Part shown: positions 1 through 7,807 of the stretch, one piece after another
Numbering within the stretch: position 1 is the stretch's first letter
How the letters are laid out: each line of letters begins with the position of its first letter
Assembly: GCA_027307235.1 (NCBI GenBank)
Contig: DAHUXH010000020.1
Coordinates: 1-64,000 of the forward strand
Length of the DNA stretch: 64,000 nt
From: Vulcanimicrobiota bacterium
Lineage (GTDB): Bacteria; Vulcanimicrobiota; Vulcanimicrobiia; Vulcanimicrobiales; Vulcanimicrobiaceae
Direction of reading: 5' to 3'
Made by a program: the position numbers and the translations under genes
The notes under the pieces: generated by a model
Seen by the model: only the letters and a program-made list of their open reading frames with translations
Database searches by the model: none
What the model was told of the DNA's origin: nothing

Positions 1-96
1 TGGAAGGCGCATCCCGAGCGCTTCGTCCACGGTCGGCCACAACCGCCAAAGCTTACGCCGATCGTCTACATCAACCAGCCAGAGGCCGCAGCGTAA
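1..96 (+). CDS. IS3-family transposase (OrfB), C-terminal end only
   Basis: The first 31 codons of the window read in frame 1 as a transposase tail, containing the motif HPERFVHGRPQPPKL followed by IVYIN and a TAA at 94-96. This matches the C-terminus of IS3-family OrfB integrases, which typically end with a NPERFVRGxPxPP-like stretch and a short 'WIN' strand. The catalytic DDE core would lie upstream of the window, so activity cannot be judged. The family call rests on remembered motif similarity over a short stretch. Confidence 0.6.
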   Translation, partial: WKAHPERFVHGRPQPPKLTPIVYINQPEAAA

Positions 97-140
97 CATT
101 TTCCAAATGCCCGTGGCCTCAAACCTATTGACACATCCCG
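1..140 (+). mobile_element. Right end of an IS3-like insertion sequence
   Basis: The transposase tail ends at 96. A short spacer follows, with TTGACACATCCCG at about 128-140, which resembles the terminal inverted repeat of several IS3-type elements. The exact end is inferred: the left end and any target duplication lie outside the window. The next ORF stays open straight through this boundary in the same frame, which fits insertion of the element into an older gene. Confidence 0.35.
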
Positions 141-486
141 CTGGCCAAAAGCGGTAGATTGTTCCGCGATCGGCCATCCAATCATTCTGCATCCCGGTCT
201 AACGGAAAAATTCACGGCAAAGCACGATGTTGATCATGTGAGGTTTGCCGCCTATATTCAGAATGTCATCCTCTCGCCCATTGAGATTTGGGCAAGTCAC
301 GCTGGACGTGACTACTACAACATCCTCGGGTGCCTCGATGCGGCCGGCAAGCAATTCTTCATGAACGTCGTTGTCGAAGCCGACAGCCATATATGTGATA
401 CTGCCTATGTGGTGGATCGTGCGAGACGCATCGAGAACTACCGCAAAGAGAAACCGTTGCTACTCGCTTGGGCTCTGAAAATTTAA
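97..486 (+). pseudogene. 5'-truncated ORF, possible phage-type PBECR nuclease-like domain
   Basis: Right after the transposase stop the same frame stays open to a TAA at 484-486. It has no ATG; the only common internal start is GTG at 238, giving 82 residues. The readable product includes HPIILHPGLTEKFTAKH, then IEIWASHAGRDYY and AYVVDRARRIENYRK. This pattern (P-x-E-I-W followed by a beta-rich half and a Y-x-x-D-R end) recalls the barnase/EndoU/ColicinE5-RelE-like domains (PBECR) found on Mu-like phage head proteins. I propose the N-terminal part was removed by the adjacent IS. Base composition is lower in GC than in the housekeeping genes downstream. Family assignment is tentative; it could also be an unrelated accessory ORF expressed from GTG 238. 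Confidence 0.35.
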
Positions 487-811
487 TGGGCGGTCACGGT
501 TCCCCGTTCCGCCCATCTAACGCTGACAGCTAAGCTATCGCGGTCCCGGCTCACCTTTCAGGTGCCAGGGGGGAGCCCCGCGCTGCGGGGATCCAGGGTC
601 AGTATACTCGTCAGGAGTTTGCCTGTCCAGGACGGGGTCCTCGATGGACTCCTGGGATCGTGCTTGCCAGCCACTTTTAGTGGGCGCGGCCAGCGTGCCT
701 TGGGCGGCCCATGGGCCTTCGGCGTGATGAACTTTCAGGGTCGCGTCGTGATGGCGGGAATCGTCGTTCGGCGACGCTCTCTGTGAAAAACCGCGCTGCT
801 CCCGTCGCGCG
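487..811. other. Gene-free stretch with two small hairpins
   Basis: No convincing coding sequence is seen in these 325 bases. There are two hairpins: a 7-bp stem TGGGCGG/CCGCCCA (487-493 with 509-515) containing an inner 4-bp stem, and CCCCGC/GCGGGG (576-581 with 585-590). Neither has a T-run, so intrinsic termination is only possible, not shown. Reading frames crossing the region have atypical composition and no recognisable motifs. Confidence 0.5.
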
Positions 812-1150
812 TCATGAACCATCGAACACGATGCGGGGGGTGCTGCAGACGTCGACGTTACGCAGCAGACTGGCGTGGCCGTCGGGATAGGTGGCCTCCA
901 GGTCGTAGGCGCAGGTCGATTCGTCGATAGGCAGCGCAACCGTGCGCCCTGCGTGTACCCCGAGAACATCGGTCAAACCGAAGAGATCGTCGCTCCAGGT
1001 GCCGGTGTCGGCGTGGCCGATGCGCAGTGCGAAAATCGGCCGATCGGCGGCATTGATGACCAGCACGCTGCGCGTTACCGTCTGGGCAAGGGCCAAGCCG
1101 CAAACACTCACCGCGAACGCGGGTATAAGAAGAAGGCGAAGCGCCGGCAT
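812..1150 (-). CDS. Small secreted protein of unknown function
   Basis: The product is about 112 aa if it starts at the internal Met at 1150, or 122 aa from 1180. It opens with a clear signal peptide, [20 protein letters not shown], with likely cleavage after ALAQ. The mature part is a single small beta-type domain containing a W-S-D-D-L-F-G segment and two cysteines (ESTCAYD and DVCSTP), which could form a disulfide. It resembles small periplasmic proteins with a 'W-x-x-(D)-L-G ... C-x-Y-D' pattern that carry no assigned function. It is divergent from nadA, with overlapping 5' regions. I cannot assign a role. Confidence 0.55.
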   Translation of the reverse strand: MPALRLLLIPAFAVSVCGLALAQTVTRSVLVINAADRPIFALRIGHADTGTWSDDLFGLTDVLGVHAGRTVALPIDESTCAYDLEATYPDGHASLLRNVDVCSTPRIVFDGS

Positions 1151-1214
1151 CGGCGGATTCTGCGGCAGGCAAGGCCCCATGACCTCTTGCCGCCAACCTC
1201 GTCAGCAAGCAATC

Positions 1215-2243
1215 ATGACCGTTTCTGAGCTTACCTACACGCGCGAAATCGAAGAGGCCACGGCTCCCATTTTCGAGCGTGTCGCCAACGTCATTCCGCG
1301 CGTCGAATGGCCGCTGCACGCACCGTACGTCGCCGCGATCAACCGGCTCAAGCGCGAGCGCAACGCGGTCATCCTCGCGCACAACTACCAGGTTCCCGAG
1401 ATCTACCACACCGTCGCCGACATCGTCGGCGATTCGCTAGCGCTGGCAATCGAAGCGGCGAAAACCGATGCCGGGGTCATCGTGCTGTGCGGCGTTCACT
1501 TCATGGCCGAGACCGCGAAGCTCGTCAACCCGGAGAAAACGGTGCTCGTCCCGGATCTGCGAGCGGGGTGTTCGCTTGCGGAGTCGATCACCGCCGCCGA
1601 CGTTCGGCTGCTGCGCGAACGCTATCCGGGCGTGCCGGTCGTGACCTACGTGAATACCTCGGCCGAGGTAAAAGCCGAATCCGATGTTTGCGTGACCAGC
1701 GGCAACGCGGTGCGGATCGTCGAGGCGCTCGGTGCCGAGCGCGTCATCTTCCTTCCCGACGAGTATCTCGCGAAATACGTCGCTTCGAAGACAAGCGTCG
1801 AGATCATCGCGTGGAAAGGCCATTGCGAGGTTCACGAGCGCTTCACCGGCGCCGATCTTCGCCGGTTGCGCGTCGGCGATCCGACGCTGCGCATCATCGC
1901 GCATCCCGAGTGCCCGCCCGACGTGCTCGCCGAAGCCGATTACGTGGGATCGACGCACGGCATGATCGATTTCGTCTCGTCGCTCGACCGCCGGGAAACC
2001 ACACCGCGCGTCGTGCTGATCACTGAATGTTCGATGGCCGACAACGTTGCCGGAACATTCCACGACATCGAGTTCGTGCGGCCGTGCAACCTCTGTCCGC
2101 ACATGAAGCGCAACACGCTTGCGAAAGTGCTGCATTCGCTCGAAACGATGCGCTATGAGGTCACCGTTCCGCCGGAGATCGCGCAACGCGCGCGCGTTGC
2201 CGTCGACCGCATGATCGCGTACGGCCGGACGCCGCAGGCCTGA
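1215..2243 (+). CDS. nadA: Quinolinate synthase NadA
   Basis: This gene makes quinolinate from iminoaspartate and dihydroxyacetone phosphate in de novo NAD synthesis, using an oxygen-sensitive [4Fe-4S] cluster. The 342-aa product has the expected three cluster cysteines: C92 (LCGVHFM), C204 ([10 protein letters not shown]) and C294 ([10 protein letters not shown]). The conserved AHNYQ (55-59) and GSTHGM (245-250) motifs are also present. An upstream in-frame ATG at 1179 exists, but the start at 1215 (MTVSEL) fits the family length better. nadB begins 2 bases after the stop, so the genes are almost certainly co-transcribed and probably translationally coupled. Cytosolic. Confidence 0.95.
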   Translation: MTVSELTYTREIEEATAPIFERVANVIPRVEWPLHAPYVAAINRLKRERNAVILAHNYQVPEIYHTVADIVGDSLALAIEAAKTDAGVIVLCGVHFMAETAKLVNPEKTVLVPDLRAGCSLAESITAADVRLLRERYPGVPVVTYVNTSAEVKAESDVCVTSGNAVRIVEALGAERVIFLPDEYLAKYVASKTSVEIIAWKGHCEVHERFTGADLRRLRVGDPTLRIIAHPECPPDVLAEADYVGSTHGMIDFVSSLDRRETTPRVVLITECSMADNVAGTFHDIEFVRPCNLCPHMKRNTLAKVLHSLETMRYEVTVPPEIAQRARVAVDRMIAYGRTPQA

Positions 2244-2245
2244 CG

Positions 2246-3781
2246 ATGACCGCACGCAGATACGATGCCGTGGTGGTGGGAGCCGGGATCGCCGGGCTCA
2301 TGGCCGCCCTCAAACTCGCACCGATGCGCGTTGCATTGCTGTGCAAGACACCGCTCGGTGAAGGTTCGGCAACGGATTGGGCGCAGGGCGGCATCGCCGC
2401 CGCGCTCGGAATCGATGATTCACCGCAACTGCACGCGCGCGACACGCAACGCGCGGGCGCCGGCTTGAGCGACCAGCACGTCGTCGCGATTCTCACCGAC
2501 GACGCACCGGCACGCATCGAAGAATTGCTCGAACTCGGCGCGGCGTTCGACCGCGATCCAAGCGGCGCGCTCGCCCTCGGCCGCGAAGCGGCGCACGGAC
2601 GGCGGCGCATCGTCAAAGCCGGCGGCGACGCGACCGGGCACGAGATTCTCAAGACGCTGATCAGCGCCGTGCGCACTGCACACCACATCGACGTTTGGGA
2701 GAACGTCGTCGCCGACGATCTCATCCTCGACGACGGCCGCGTCTGCGGCGTGGCCGCGCATGCATCGGCCGACGGCAGGCCGTTGACGTTTCCGGCTGGG
2801 GCAACCGTGCTCGCGACCGGCGGCATCGGTCGCGTGTACCGCTACACCACCAATCCGGTTGAAGCGACCGGCGACGGTCTTGCCATGGCGGCGCGTGCCG
2901 GCGCGACGCTGGCCGATCTTGAATTCGTGCAGTTTCATCCGACGGCACTCGCGATCGCGCGCGATCCGATGCCGCTCGTGACCGAAGCGATTCGCGGAGA
3001 GGGCGCCATTCTGGTCAACGATCTCGGGGAACGATTCATGCCGCGTGTCCACCCCGACGCTGAACTGGCGCCGCGCGACGTGGTCGCGCGAGCCATCTTC
3101 GAAGAACAACGGCGCGGGCGCAGCGTCGGTCTCGATGCGCGCGCGTGCATCGGTGAACGCTTCCCGCATAAGTTTCCGACCGTCTTTCGCTTCTGCGTCG
3201 AGGCGAGAATCGATCCATGTGTGCAGACGATTCCGGTTTCGGCCGCCGCACACTATCACATGGGCGGCATCGCGGTCGACGAGTGGGGGCGCGCGTCGTT
3301 GCCTGGTTTATGGGCCTGCGGAGAGGTCAGCGCAACCGGCATTCACGGCGCCAACCGCCTCGCCAGCAACTCGCTGCTCGAAGCGCTCGTGTACGCGTCG
3401 CGCGTCGGCGAGAGCATTCGTGAGGACCACGGCGCGCTCGGCGCAGTCTCCGTCGTCGCGCGCGCAGGTGCGCGCGTTGCCACCGCCACCGCGGCCGACG
3501 AACAGGCCGTGCGCGATCTTCGCCATCTCATGTATGCCAACGTCGGACTCGTGCGCGACGAAGCCGGATTGCATGCGGCTCTGGTGCGCATCGACGAACT
3601 GGAGACCGCCATTCCGCATCGCGGCAGCGAACTGCGCAACCTGCTGGTCGTCGCACGCCTGATCGCGACAGCGGCACGCGCGCGCCGCGAAAGCCGCGGC
3701 AGTCATTCCCGCAGCGATTTTCCGGCGAGCGACGAAGCATTCGCCAAACGCACATTCACGAAACTGGAGTCTGTTGCTTAA
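2246..3781 (+). CDS. nadB: L-aspartate oxidase NadB
   Basis: FAD-dependent oxidation of L-aspartate to iminoaspartate, which NadA uses next. The 511-aa product begins with a dinucleotide-binding GAGIAGL motif and carries the succinate-dehydrogenase/fumarate-reductase flavoprotein hallmarks: ATGGIGRVYRYTTNP, EFVQFHPTAL, EAIRGEGAILVND, and HYHMGGI followed by GEVSATGIHGANRL near the C-terminus. The C-terminal helical domain is present and the length is normal for NadB. The last 8 bases overlap nadC, with nadC's Shine-Dalgarno inside the nadB coding sequence. Middle gene of the nadABC operon. Confidence 0.95.
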   Translation: MTARRYDAVVVGAGIAGLMAALKLAPMRVALLCKTPLGEGSATDWAQGGIAAALGIDDSPQLHARDTQRAGAGLSDQHVVAILTDDAPARIEELLELGAAFDRDPSGALALGREAAHGRRRIVKAGGDATGHEILKTLISAVRTAHHIDVWENVVADDLILDDGRVCGVAAHASADGRPLTFPAGATVLATGGIGRVYRYTTNPVEATGDGLAMAARAGATLADLEFVQFHPTALAIARDPMPLVTEAIRGEGAILVNDLGERFMPRVHPDAELAPRDVVARAIFEEQRRGRSVGLDARACIGERFPHKFPTVFRFCVEARIDPCVQTIPVSAAAHYHMGGIAVDEWGRASLPGLWACGEVSATGIHGANRLASNSLLEALVYASRVGESIREDHGALGAVSVVARAGARVATATAADEQAVRDLRHLMYANVGLVRDEAGLHAALVRIDELETAIPHRGSELRNLLVVARLIATAARARRESRGSHSRSDFPASDEAFAKRTFTKLESVA

Positions 3782-4619
3782 GCCCCAGCGTCTGCTCGTC
3801 GAGCCGATCATCCGGCGCGCCCTGCTCGAAGACATCGGTCACGGCGCCGACATCACCACCGATTCCATACTTTCCGAGCAGGCCGTGATGCGAGCGCGCC
3901 TGGTCGCGCGCAAGCCCGGCACACTCGCCGGTCTGGACGCCGCGCTCCTTGCCTTTTCACTGCTGCACGACGGCGTCAGCGTCGATGCGGCAGTCCATGA
4001 CGGTGAGCAGGTCGGCACGGGCACCGTCATCGCCGCCATCTCCGGCAACGCGCGCGCGATTCTCACCGGCGAGCGCACCGCGCTCAACGTGCTTTGCCGG
4101 CTGAGCGGCATCGCCACGGCGACGCGCCAACTGGTCGACCTGATCACGGGCACGCACGCGAAGATCGTCTGCACGCGCAAGACCACGCCGGGTTTGCGCG
4201 TTCTCGAAAAATACGCGGTGCGGTGCGGCGGCGGAAGCAATCATCGCTTCGGTCTCGACGACGCGGTGCTGATCAAAGACAATCACCTCGCGGTCGCGGG
4301 TTCGATCGCACGCGCCGTTGCGGCCGTGCGCGCCAACGTCGGCCATCTCGTGAAGATCGAAGTCGAGGTCGACACGCTCGAGCAAGTGCGCGACGCATTG
4401 GCGGAGTCGGTCGACGCCGTGCTGCTCGACAACATGCAGCCCGAGATGCTGCGCGAAGCCGTTGCCATCGTGGCCGGCCGCTGCATCACCGAGGCGAGCG
4501 GTACGATCGATGCGCAGCGCGTAGCCGCAGTAGCGCACAGCGGTGTCGATCTCATCTCGAGCGGCTGGATCACGCACAGCGCACCCACGCTTGACATTGG
4601 TCTGGACGGCGATGTCTAA
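3774..4619 (+). CDS. nadC: Nicotinate-nucleotide pyrophosphorylase NadC
   Basis: Converts quinolinate and PRPP to nicotinate mononucleotide with CO2 release, closing the three-step NAD route encoded here. The product is 281 aa from a TTG start at 3774, chosen because CTGGAG lies just upstream and the start LKPQRLLVEPIIRRALLEDI aligns with NadC N-termini (first residue formyl-Met). Conserved segments include LEDIGHGADIT, RKTTPGLR (phosphate and quinolinate contacts), GGGSNHRFGLDD and the late SSGWITHSAPTLDIGLD. It overlaps nadB by 8 bases and the next gene by 8 bases (ATG at 4612 inside its 3' end). Confidence 0.94.
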   Translation: MLKPQRLLVEPIIRRALLEDIGHGADITTDSILSEQAVMRARLVARKPGTLAGLDAALLAFSLLHDGVSVDAAVHDGEQVGTGTVIAAISGNARAILTGERTALNVLCRLSGIATATRQLVDLITGTHAKIVCTRKTTPGLRVLEKYAVRCGGGSNHRFGLDDAVLIKDNHLAVAGSIARAVAAVRANVGHLVKIEVEVDTLEQVRDALAESVDAVLLDNMQPEMLREAVAIVAGRCITEASGTIDAQRVAAVAHSGVDLISSGWITHSAPTLDIGLDGDV

Positions 4620-5583
4620 CACCATGCTGCCGACACTCGCACAGATCGAAGCGGCGGCGCATGTCGTCCACCGCATGATGCCGCCGACTCCTCACTATCG
4701 CTGGCCGCTCCTGGAGCAACGGCTCGGCCGCGAGGTCTGGACCAAGCATGAAAATCACGGACCCGTCGGCGCGTTCAAAGTGCGCGGCGGCATCGTGTAC
4801 TTCGACGAACTGGCGCGTGCCGACAAACTGCCGGATGGAGTGATCGCCGCGACGCGCGGCAATCACGGACAGTCGATCGCGTTCGCCGCGGCACGCAGCC
4901 GCGTCGCATCGACCATCGTCGTTCCGCACGGAAATTCGCCGGGCAAGAACGCCGCGATGACAGCGCTCGGCGCTCGCGTGATCGAACACGGCGATGATTT
5001 TCAGGAAGCGTTCGAATATGCGCGTTCGTTGGCGCGCGATGAGCATCTGCATTTTATCGAATCGTTTCATCCGGCGCTCGTGCGCGGGGTCGCGACCTAC
5101 GCGCTCGAGTTTCTTCGTGGTGCTCCGCCGCTGGATGCCGTCTACGTTCCGATAGGACTGGGCTCCGGCATCTGCGGCATGATCGCCGCACGCGATGCGT
5201 TGCAGTTGCCGACCGAGATCGTCGGCGTCGTCGCCGAGAACGCGCCCGCCATGGCCCAGTCGCTCGCGCAAGGACGCATCGTCGAAGCCCCGGCACACAC
5301 CATCGCTGATGGCATGGCGTGCCGCATCCCGAACGCCGATGCATTCGCGATCCTCCATGCGCGCCGGGTTCGCACGGTGCTCGTGAGCGAGTCGGAGATC
5401 GCCGGCGCGATGCGCACACTATTCGCCGACACGCACAATCTTGCCGAAGGCGCGGGTGCCGCCTCGCTCGCCGGCGCGATGCGCGACGCGCACGTTCGCG
5501 ACTTCACGCGCGTGGGGATCGTCGTTTCGGGCGGCAACGTCGATGCCGATACCTTCGCGCGCACGCTGACCGAACGCGCGTGA
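4612..5583 (+). CDS. PLP-dependent threonine dehydratase-like protein
   Basis: A fold-type II PLP enzyme of 323 aa. The Schiff-base lysine sits in GAFKVRGG, the substrate loop is ATRGNHGQSIAFAA, and the phosphate-binding glycine loop is GLGSGICG. These are the hallmarks of the threonine/serine dehydratase and serine racemase group. There is no C-terminal ACT regulatory domain, so it resembles the catabolic or unregulated form. ATG 4612 overlaps the nadC stop (ATGTCTAA); a second ATG at 4624 is also possible. Its place behind nadABC may mean only co-transcription; a link through amino-acid deamination is speculative. Substrate unknown: threonine, serine or hydroxyaspartate are all possible. 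Confidence 0.8.
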   Translation: MSNTMLPTLAQIEAAAHVVHRMMPPTPHYRWPLLEQRLGREVWTKHENHGPVGAFKVRGGIVYFDELARADKLPDGVIAATRGNHGQSIAFAAARSRVASTIVVPHGNSPGKNAAMTALGARVIEHGDDFQEAFEYARSLARDEHLHFIESFHPALVRGVATYALEFLRGAPPLDAVYVPIGLGSGICGMIAARDALQLPTEIVGVVAENAPAMAQSLAQGRIVEAPAHTIADGMACRIPNADAFAILHARRVRTVLVSESEIAGAMRTLFADTHNLAEGAGAASLAGAMRDAHVRDFTRVGIVVSGGNVDADTFARTLTERA

Positions 5584-5626
5584 GGTAGGAGCCGGGGACC
5601 GCCCCGCCGCCGTCGAACGGCCGCGT

Positions 5627-7069
5627 ATGGATACGCGCAAATCGGAAGAGACCAGACCGAAAGCCGCCAGTCACGACAGTGAAACGCCGCGCGCGCTCGT
5701 CGAGTTCATGCAAGGCGGCTGGATCGATCGACCGATCGCGGTCTCGGCAACGCCCCATCTCGACCGTTGCATCGAGCGCCGCGCCGCGCTCTCGCGCGCA
5801 TTCCCCGACGCGCACGTCATCGTGCCGGCCGGCGTTGAGCACGTCCGCGCCAACGACACGTTCTTCCGCTTTCGCCCGTCGAGTGATTTCGCGTATCTCA
5901 TGGGGCCGGGCGAGCCGGGATCGCTGCTCGTCCTGGAGCCGACCGGCGACGGGCACCGGACGCTGCTCTTCGTCGCGGCGCACAATCGCGGAACGCAGGC
6001 CTTCTTCACCGATCGCAACTACGGCGAGCTATGGGTCGGTCGCCATCGCGGCGTCGACGAGAGCCAGCTCTATTTCGGTGTCGATCGCTGTCGCGGACTC
6101 GACGATATCGAATCCTATCTCACCGACCTGTCGCGCTCGAAATCGCGGACCTGTGTGGTGCGCGGACATGACGCCAACGTCGATGCCTGGGTCTTGCCCA
6201 ACGACGACGACGCCGCGCTCGCGACGCATCTGGCCGAGATGCGCCTCTACAAGGACGATTCCGAGATCGCGGAATTGCGCAAAGCCGTCGAGATCACCAA
6301 GCGCGGATTCGAAGACGCGATTCGCGTGATGCGCTTCGGAACGAGCGAGCGGCATATCGAAGCCGCGTTTTGGGCGCGCGCCCGTATCGAAGCCAACGAC
6401 GTCGGCTATCTGACGATCGCGGCCGCCGGACACCATGCCTGTACGCTGCACTGGAACCGCAACAACGGCTCGTTGTCGCGCGATGCGATGCTCTTGCTCG
6501 ACGCGGGTGTCGAATGCGACTCGCTCTACACCGCCGACGTCACACGCACGCTGCCGATCGGCGGCACGTTCTCCACGCACGCGCGCGCCGTTCACGAGAT
6601 CGTGTGGGAAGCGCAACGCGCCGGTTTCGCCGCCGTCAAACCCGGCAACGATTTTCTCGAACCCAACCGCGCGGCGATGCGCGTCCTCACTGAAGGTCTG
6701 ATCGACCTGGGCGTGCTCACCTGCTCGCTCGACGAGGCGCTCGATCCGAGCAAGCAATACTACCGCCGCTACACGCTGCACAACGTCAGCCACATGCTCG
6801 GACTCGACGTTCACGATTGCGCTAAAGCGCGCAACGAGCACTATCGTTTCGGGCAGTTGCGCGAACGCATGGCGCTCACCGTCGAGCCGGGATTGTACTT
6901 CCAGCCCGATGACGCGACCGTCCCCGAGCACCTGCGCGGCATCGGCGTGCGCATCGAGGACGACGTCGTGGTCACCAATGACGGCTGCGACAACCTCTCC
7001 GCCATCCTCCCCTCGCGCGCGACCGACGTAGAACACTGGATCGCCGAAACCTGGGCGGGGAAGGGCTGA
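5627..7069 (+). CDS. Xaa-Pro aminopeptidase (M24B, PepP-like)
   Basis: A 480-aa metallo-aminopeptidase that removes N-terminal residues preceding proline. The N-terminal third is the AMP_N (creatinase N) domain (about 41-175); the C-terminal pita-bread domain carries the five metal ligands: D292 (LLLDAGVE), D304 (YTADVTRT), H389 (NVSHMLGLDVHD), E420 (LTVEPGLYF) and E444 (GVRIEDDVVV). Length and motif order are normal. The unusual feature is the 3' end: the last three codons and the TGA stop lie inside a 104-bp palindromic repeat (7057-7160), so the repeat has defined the C-terminus (AGKG). It may be read with the operon upstream, 43 bases away. Confidence 0.9.
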   Translation: MDTRKSEETRPKAASHDSETPRALVEFMQGGWIDRPIAVSATPHLDRCIERRAALSRAFPDAHVIVPAGVEHVRANDTFFRFRPSSDFAYLMGPGEPGSLLVLEPTGDGHRTLLFVAAHNRGTQAFFTDRNYGELWVGRHRGVDESQLYFGVDRCRGLDDIESYLTDLSRSKSRTCVVRGHDANVDAWVLPNDDDAALATHLAEMRLYKDDSEIAELRKAVEITKRGFEDAIRVMRFGTSERHIEAAFWARARIEANDVGYLTIAAAGHHACTLHWNRNNGSLSRDAMLLLDAGVECDSLYTADVTRTLPIGGTFSTHARAVHEIVWEAQRAGFAAVKPGNDFLEPNRAAMRVLTEGLIDLGVLTCSLDEALDPSKQYYRRYTLHNVSHMLGLDVHDCAKARNEHYRFGQLRERMALTVEPGLYFQPDDATVPEHLRGIGVRIEDDVVVTNDGCDNLSAILPSRATDVEHWIAETWAGKG

Positions 7070-7160
7070 TTTTCGCCAGGCCGAGGCGCGGAGCGGCGAA
7101 GTGTACTACCGTACACGAGCCACTCCGCAACGAAGGCATGGCGAAAATCAGCCCTTCCCC
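7057..7160. repeat. 104-bp palindromic repeat, copy 1
   Basis: The outer arms are perfect 22-bp inverted repeats (7057-7078 and 7139-7160). The inner 60 bases contain a second near-palindromic stem and an apical GTGTA/TACAC pair. The element covers the end of the Xaa-Pro peptidase gene, including its stop, and abuts the stop of the converging membrane-protein gene at 7161. Two further copies of identical length lie at 19015-19118 and 60175-60278. No T-run follows the outer stem. Confidence 0.9.
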
Positions 7161-7478
7161 CTATGTAGGCATGGGGGGGCCGCCGATGTTCGGGCCCGGT
7201 ATGGGGCCGGGGATGGGCGCGCGACCGGCGCGCAGCATCGCCAGTTCTTCCTCGATCGGCCAGGTTCCGAAGGCGAGGATCAGTAGACATATGAGCGACC
7301 CGAAGCCGGGGACGAGGTTGATAAAGGCCAACGCCCCATTGAACCCGGCTTTGGTGAAGATGCGCCAATAGATCCAAATCCCGACCGCGACGATGCACAG
7401 AACGACGATCGCGTAGACGAGGATCGCCCCCAGAAAGAGGCCCGCCGCTGCGGCTGAGGCATCGCTCGTATTTTGCAC
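7161..7478 (-). CDS. Small integral membrane protein, unknown function
   Basis: A 105-aa protein. I place the start at GTG 7478 because a clean GGAGG lies about 6 bases upstream; a longer reading to 7550 lacks this signal. Two hydrophobic segments are evident: GLFLGAILVYAIVVLCIVAV (about residues 12-31) and a second around GFGSLICLLILAF. Between them lies a charged turn, IFTKAGFNG. After the second segment comes WPIEEELAMLRAG and then a Pro/Gly-rich tail (PIPGPIPGP). Similar two-helix proteins with a 'KAGF ... LVP ... ILAF ... WP' pattern are widespread and uncharacterised. The stop codon touches the palindromic repeat. Confidence 0.7.
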   Translation of the reverse strand: MQNTSDASAAAAGLFLGAILVYAIVVLCIVAVGIWIYWRIFTKAGFNGALAFINLVPGFGSLICLLILAFGTWPIEEELAMLRAGRAPIPGPIPGPNIGGPPMPT

Positions 7479-7546
7479 TGAGGACCTCCAGTCGAGAAAG
7501 CTGTGTTCGTGATCTGGGGTCGCCGACCGGCGGCCTAATGAACGGT

Positions 7547-7807
7547 TCAACCTCGCGGGGGATCGCCCCAGCCTGACTGGATGTACACGCCGTCGGCGAC
7601 GATGGCGGGGACGGTCGGGTCGCCTTTCGTGTACGCGAGCATCCGCTCGCGGGCGCCGCGATCGGCCTGGGCGTTGTGCGCGGTGTACGGGGTGCCGGCG
7701 GCGTCGTAGTGAGCCATCGCCTTACGGCAGTACGGGCACGACGGGCTTATGTACAGTTCAAGTATAGTGCCCGGAGCGATGTGCTCGACGTCGAATCGTG
7801 CGCCCAT
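7547..7807 (-). CDS. Glutaredoxin-like protein, UXX-star-like (Cys form)
   Basis: An 86-aa thioredoxin-fold protein. The active site is SPSCPYCRK, followed by ARERMLAYTKGDPTVPAIV with the cis-proline (TVPAIV), and it ends GVYIQSGWGDPPRG. The ending, a glycine- and tryptophan-rich tail after the last strand, matches the 'UXX-star' glutaredoxin subfamily as I remember it; some members carry selenocysteine at the first active-site position, here Cys. The start ATG (7805-7807) overlaps the rsmI start on the other strand (shared CATG), so any rsmI promoter must lie inside this gene. Probable role: thiol-disulfide exchange. Confidence 0.65.
   Translation of the reverse strand: MGARFDVEHIAPGTILELYISPSCPYCRKAMAHYDAAGTPYTAHNAQADRGARERMLAYTKGDPTVPAIVADGVYIQSGWGDPPRG
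7763..7768 (+). promoter_or_regulatory. Possible -10 element for rsmI
   Basis: TATAGT lies 38 bases before the rsmI ATG at 7806. No good -35 hexamer is seen at the right distance. It falls inside the 5' part of the divergent glutaredoxin-like gene, where an rsmI promoter is expected because the two start codons overlap. Confidence 0.25.

Noticed and set aside
535-969. A 144-codon minus-strand frame and shorter plus-strand frames in the gene-free stretch.
   Set aside because: No recognisable domain or ribosome site; composition is unlike proteins, and part overlaps the better-supported secreted-protein gene.
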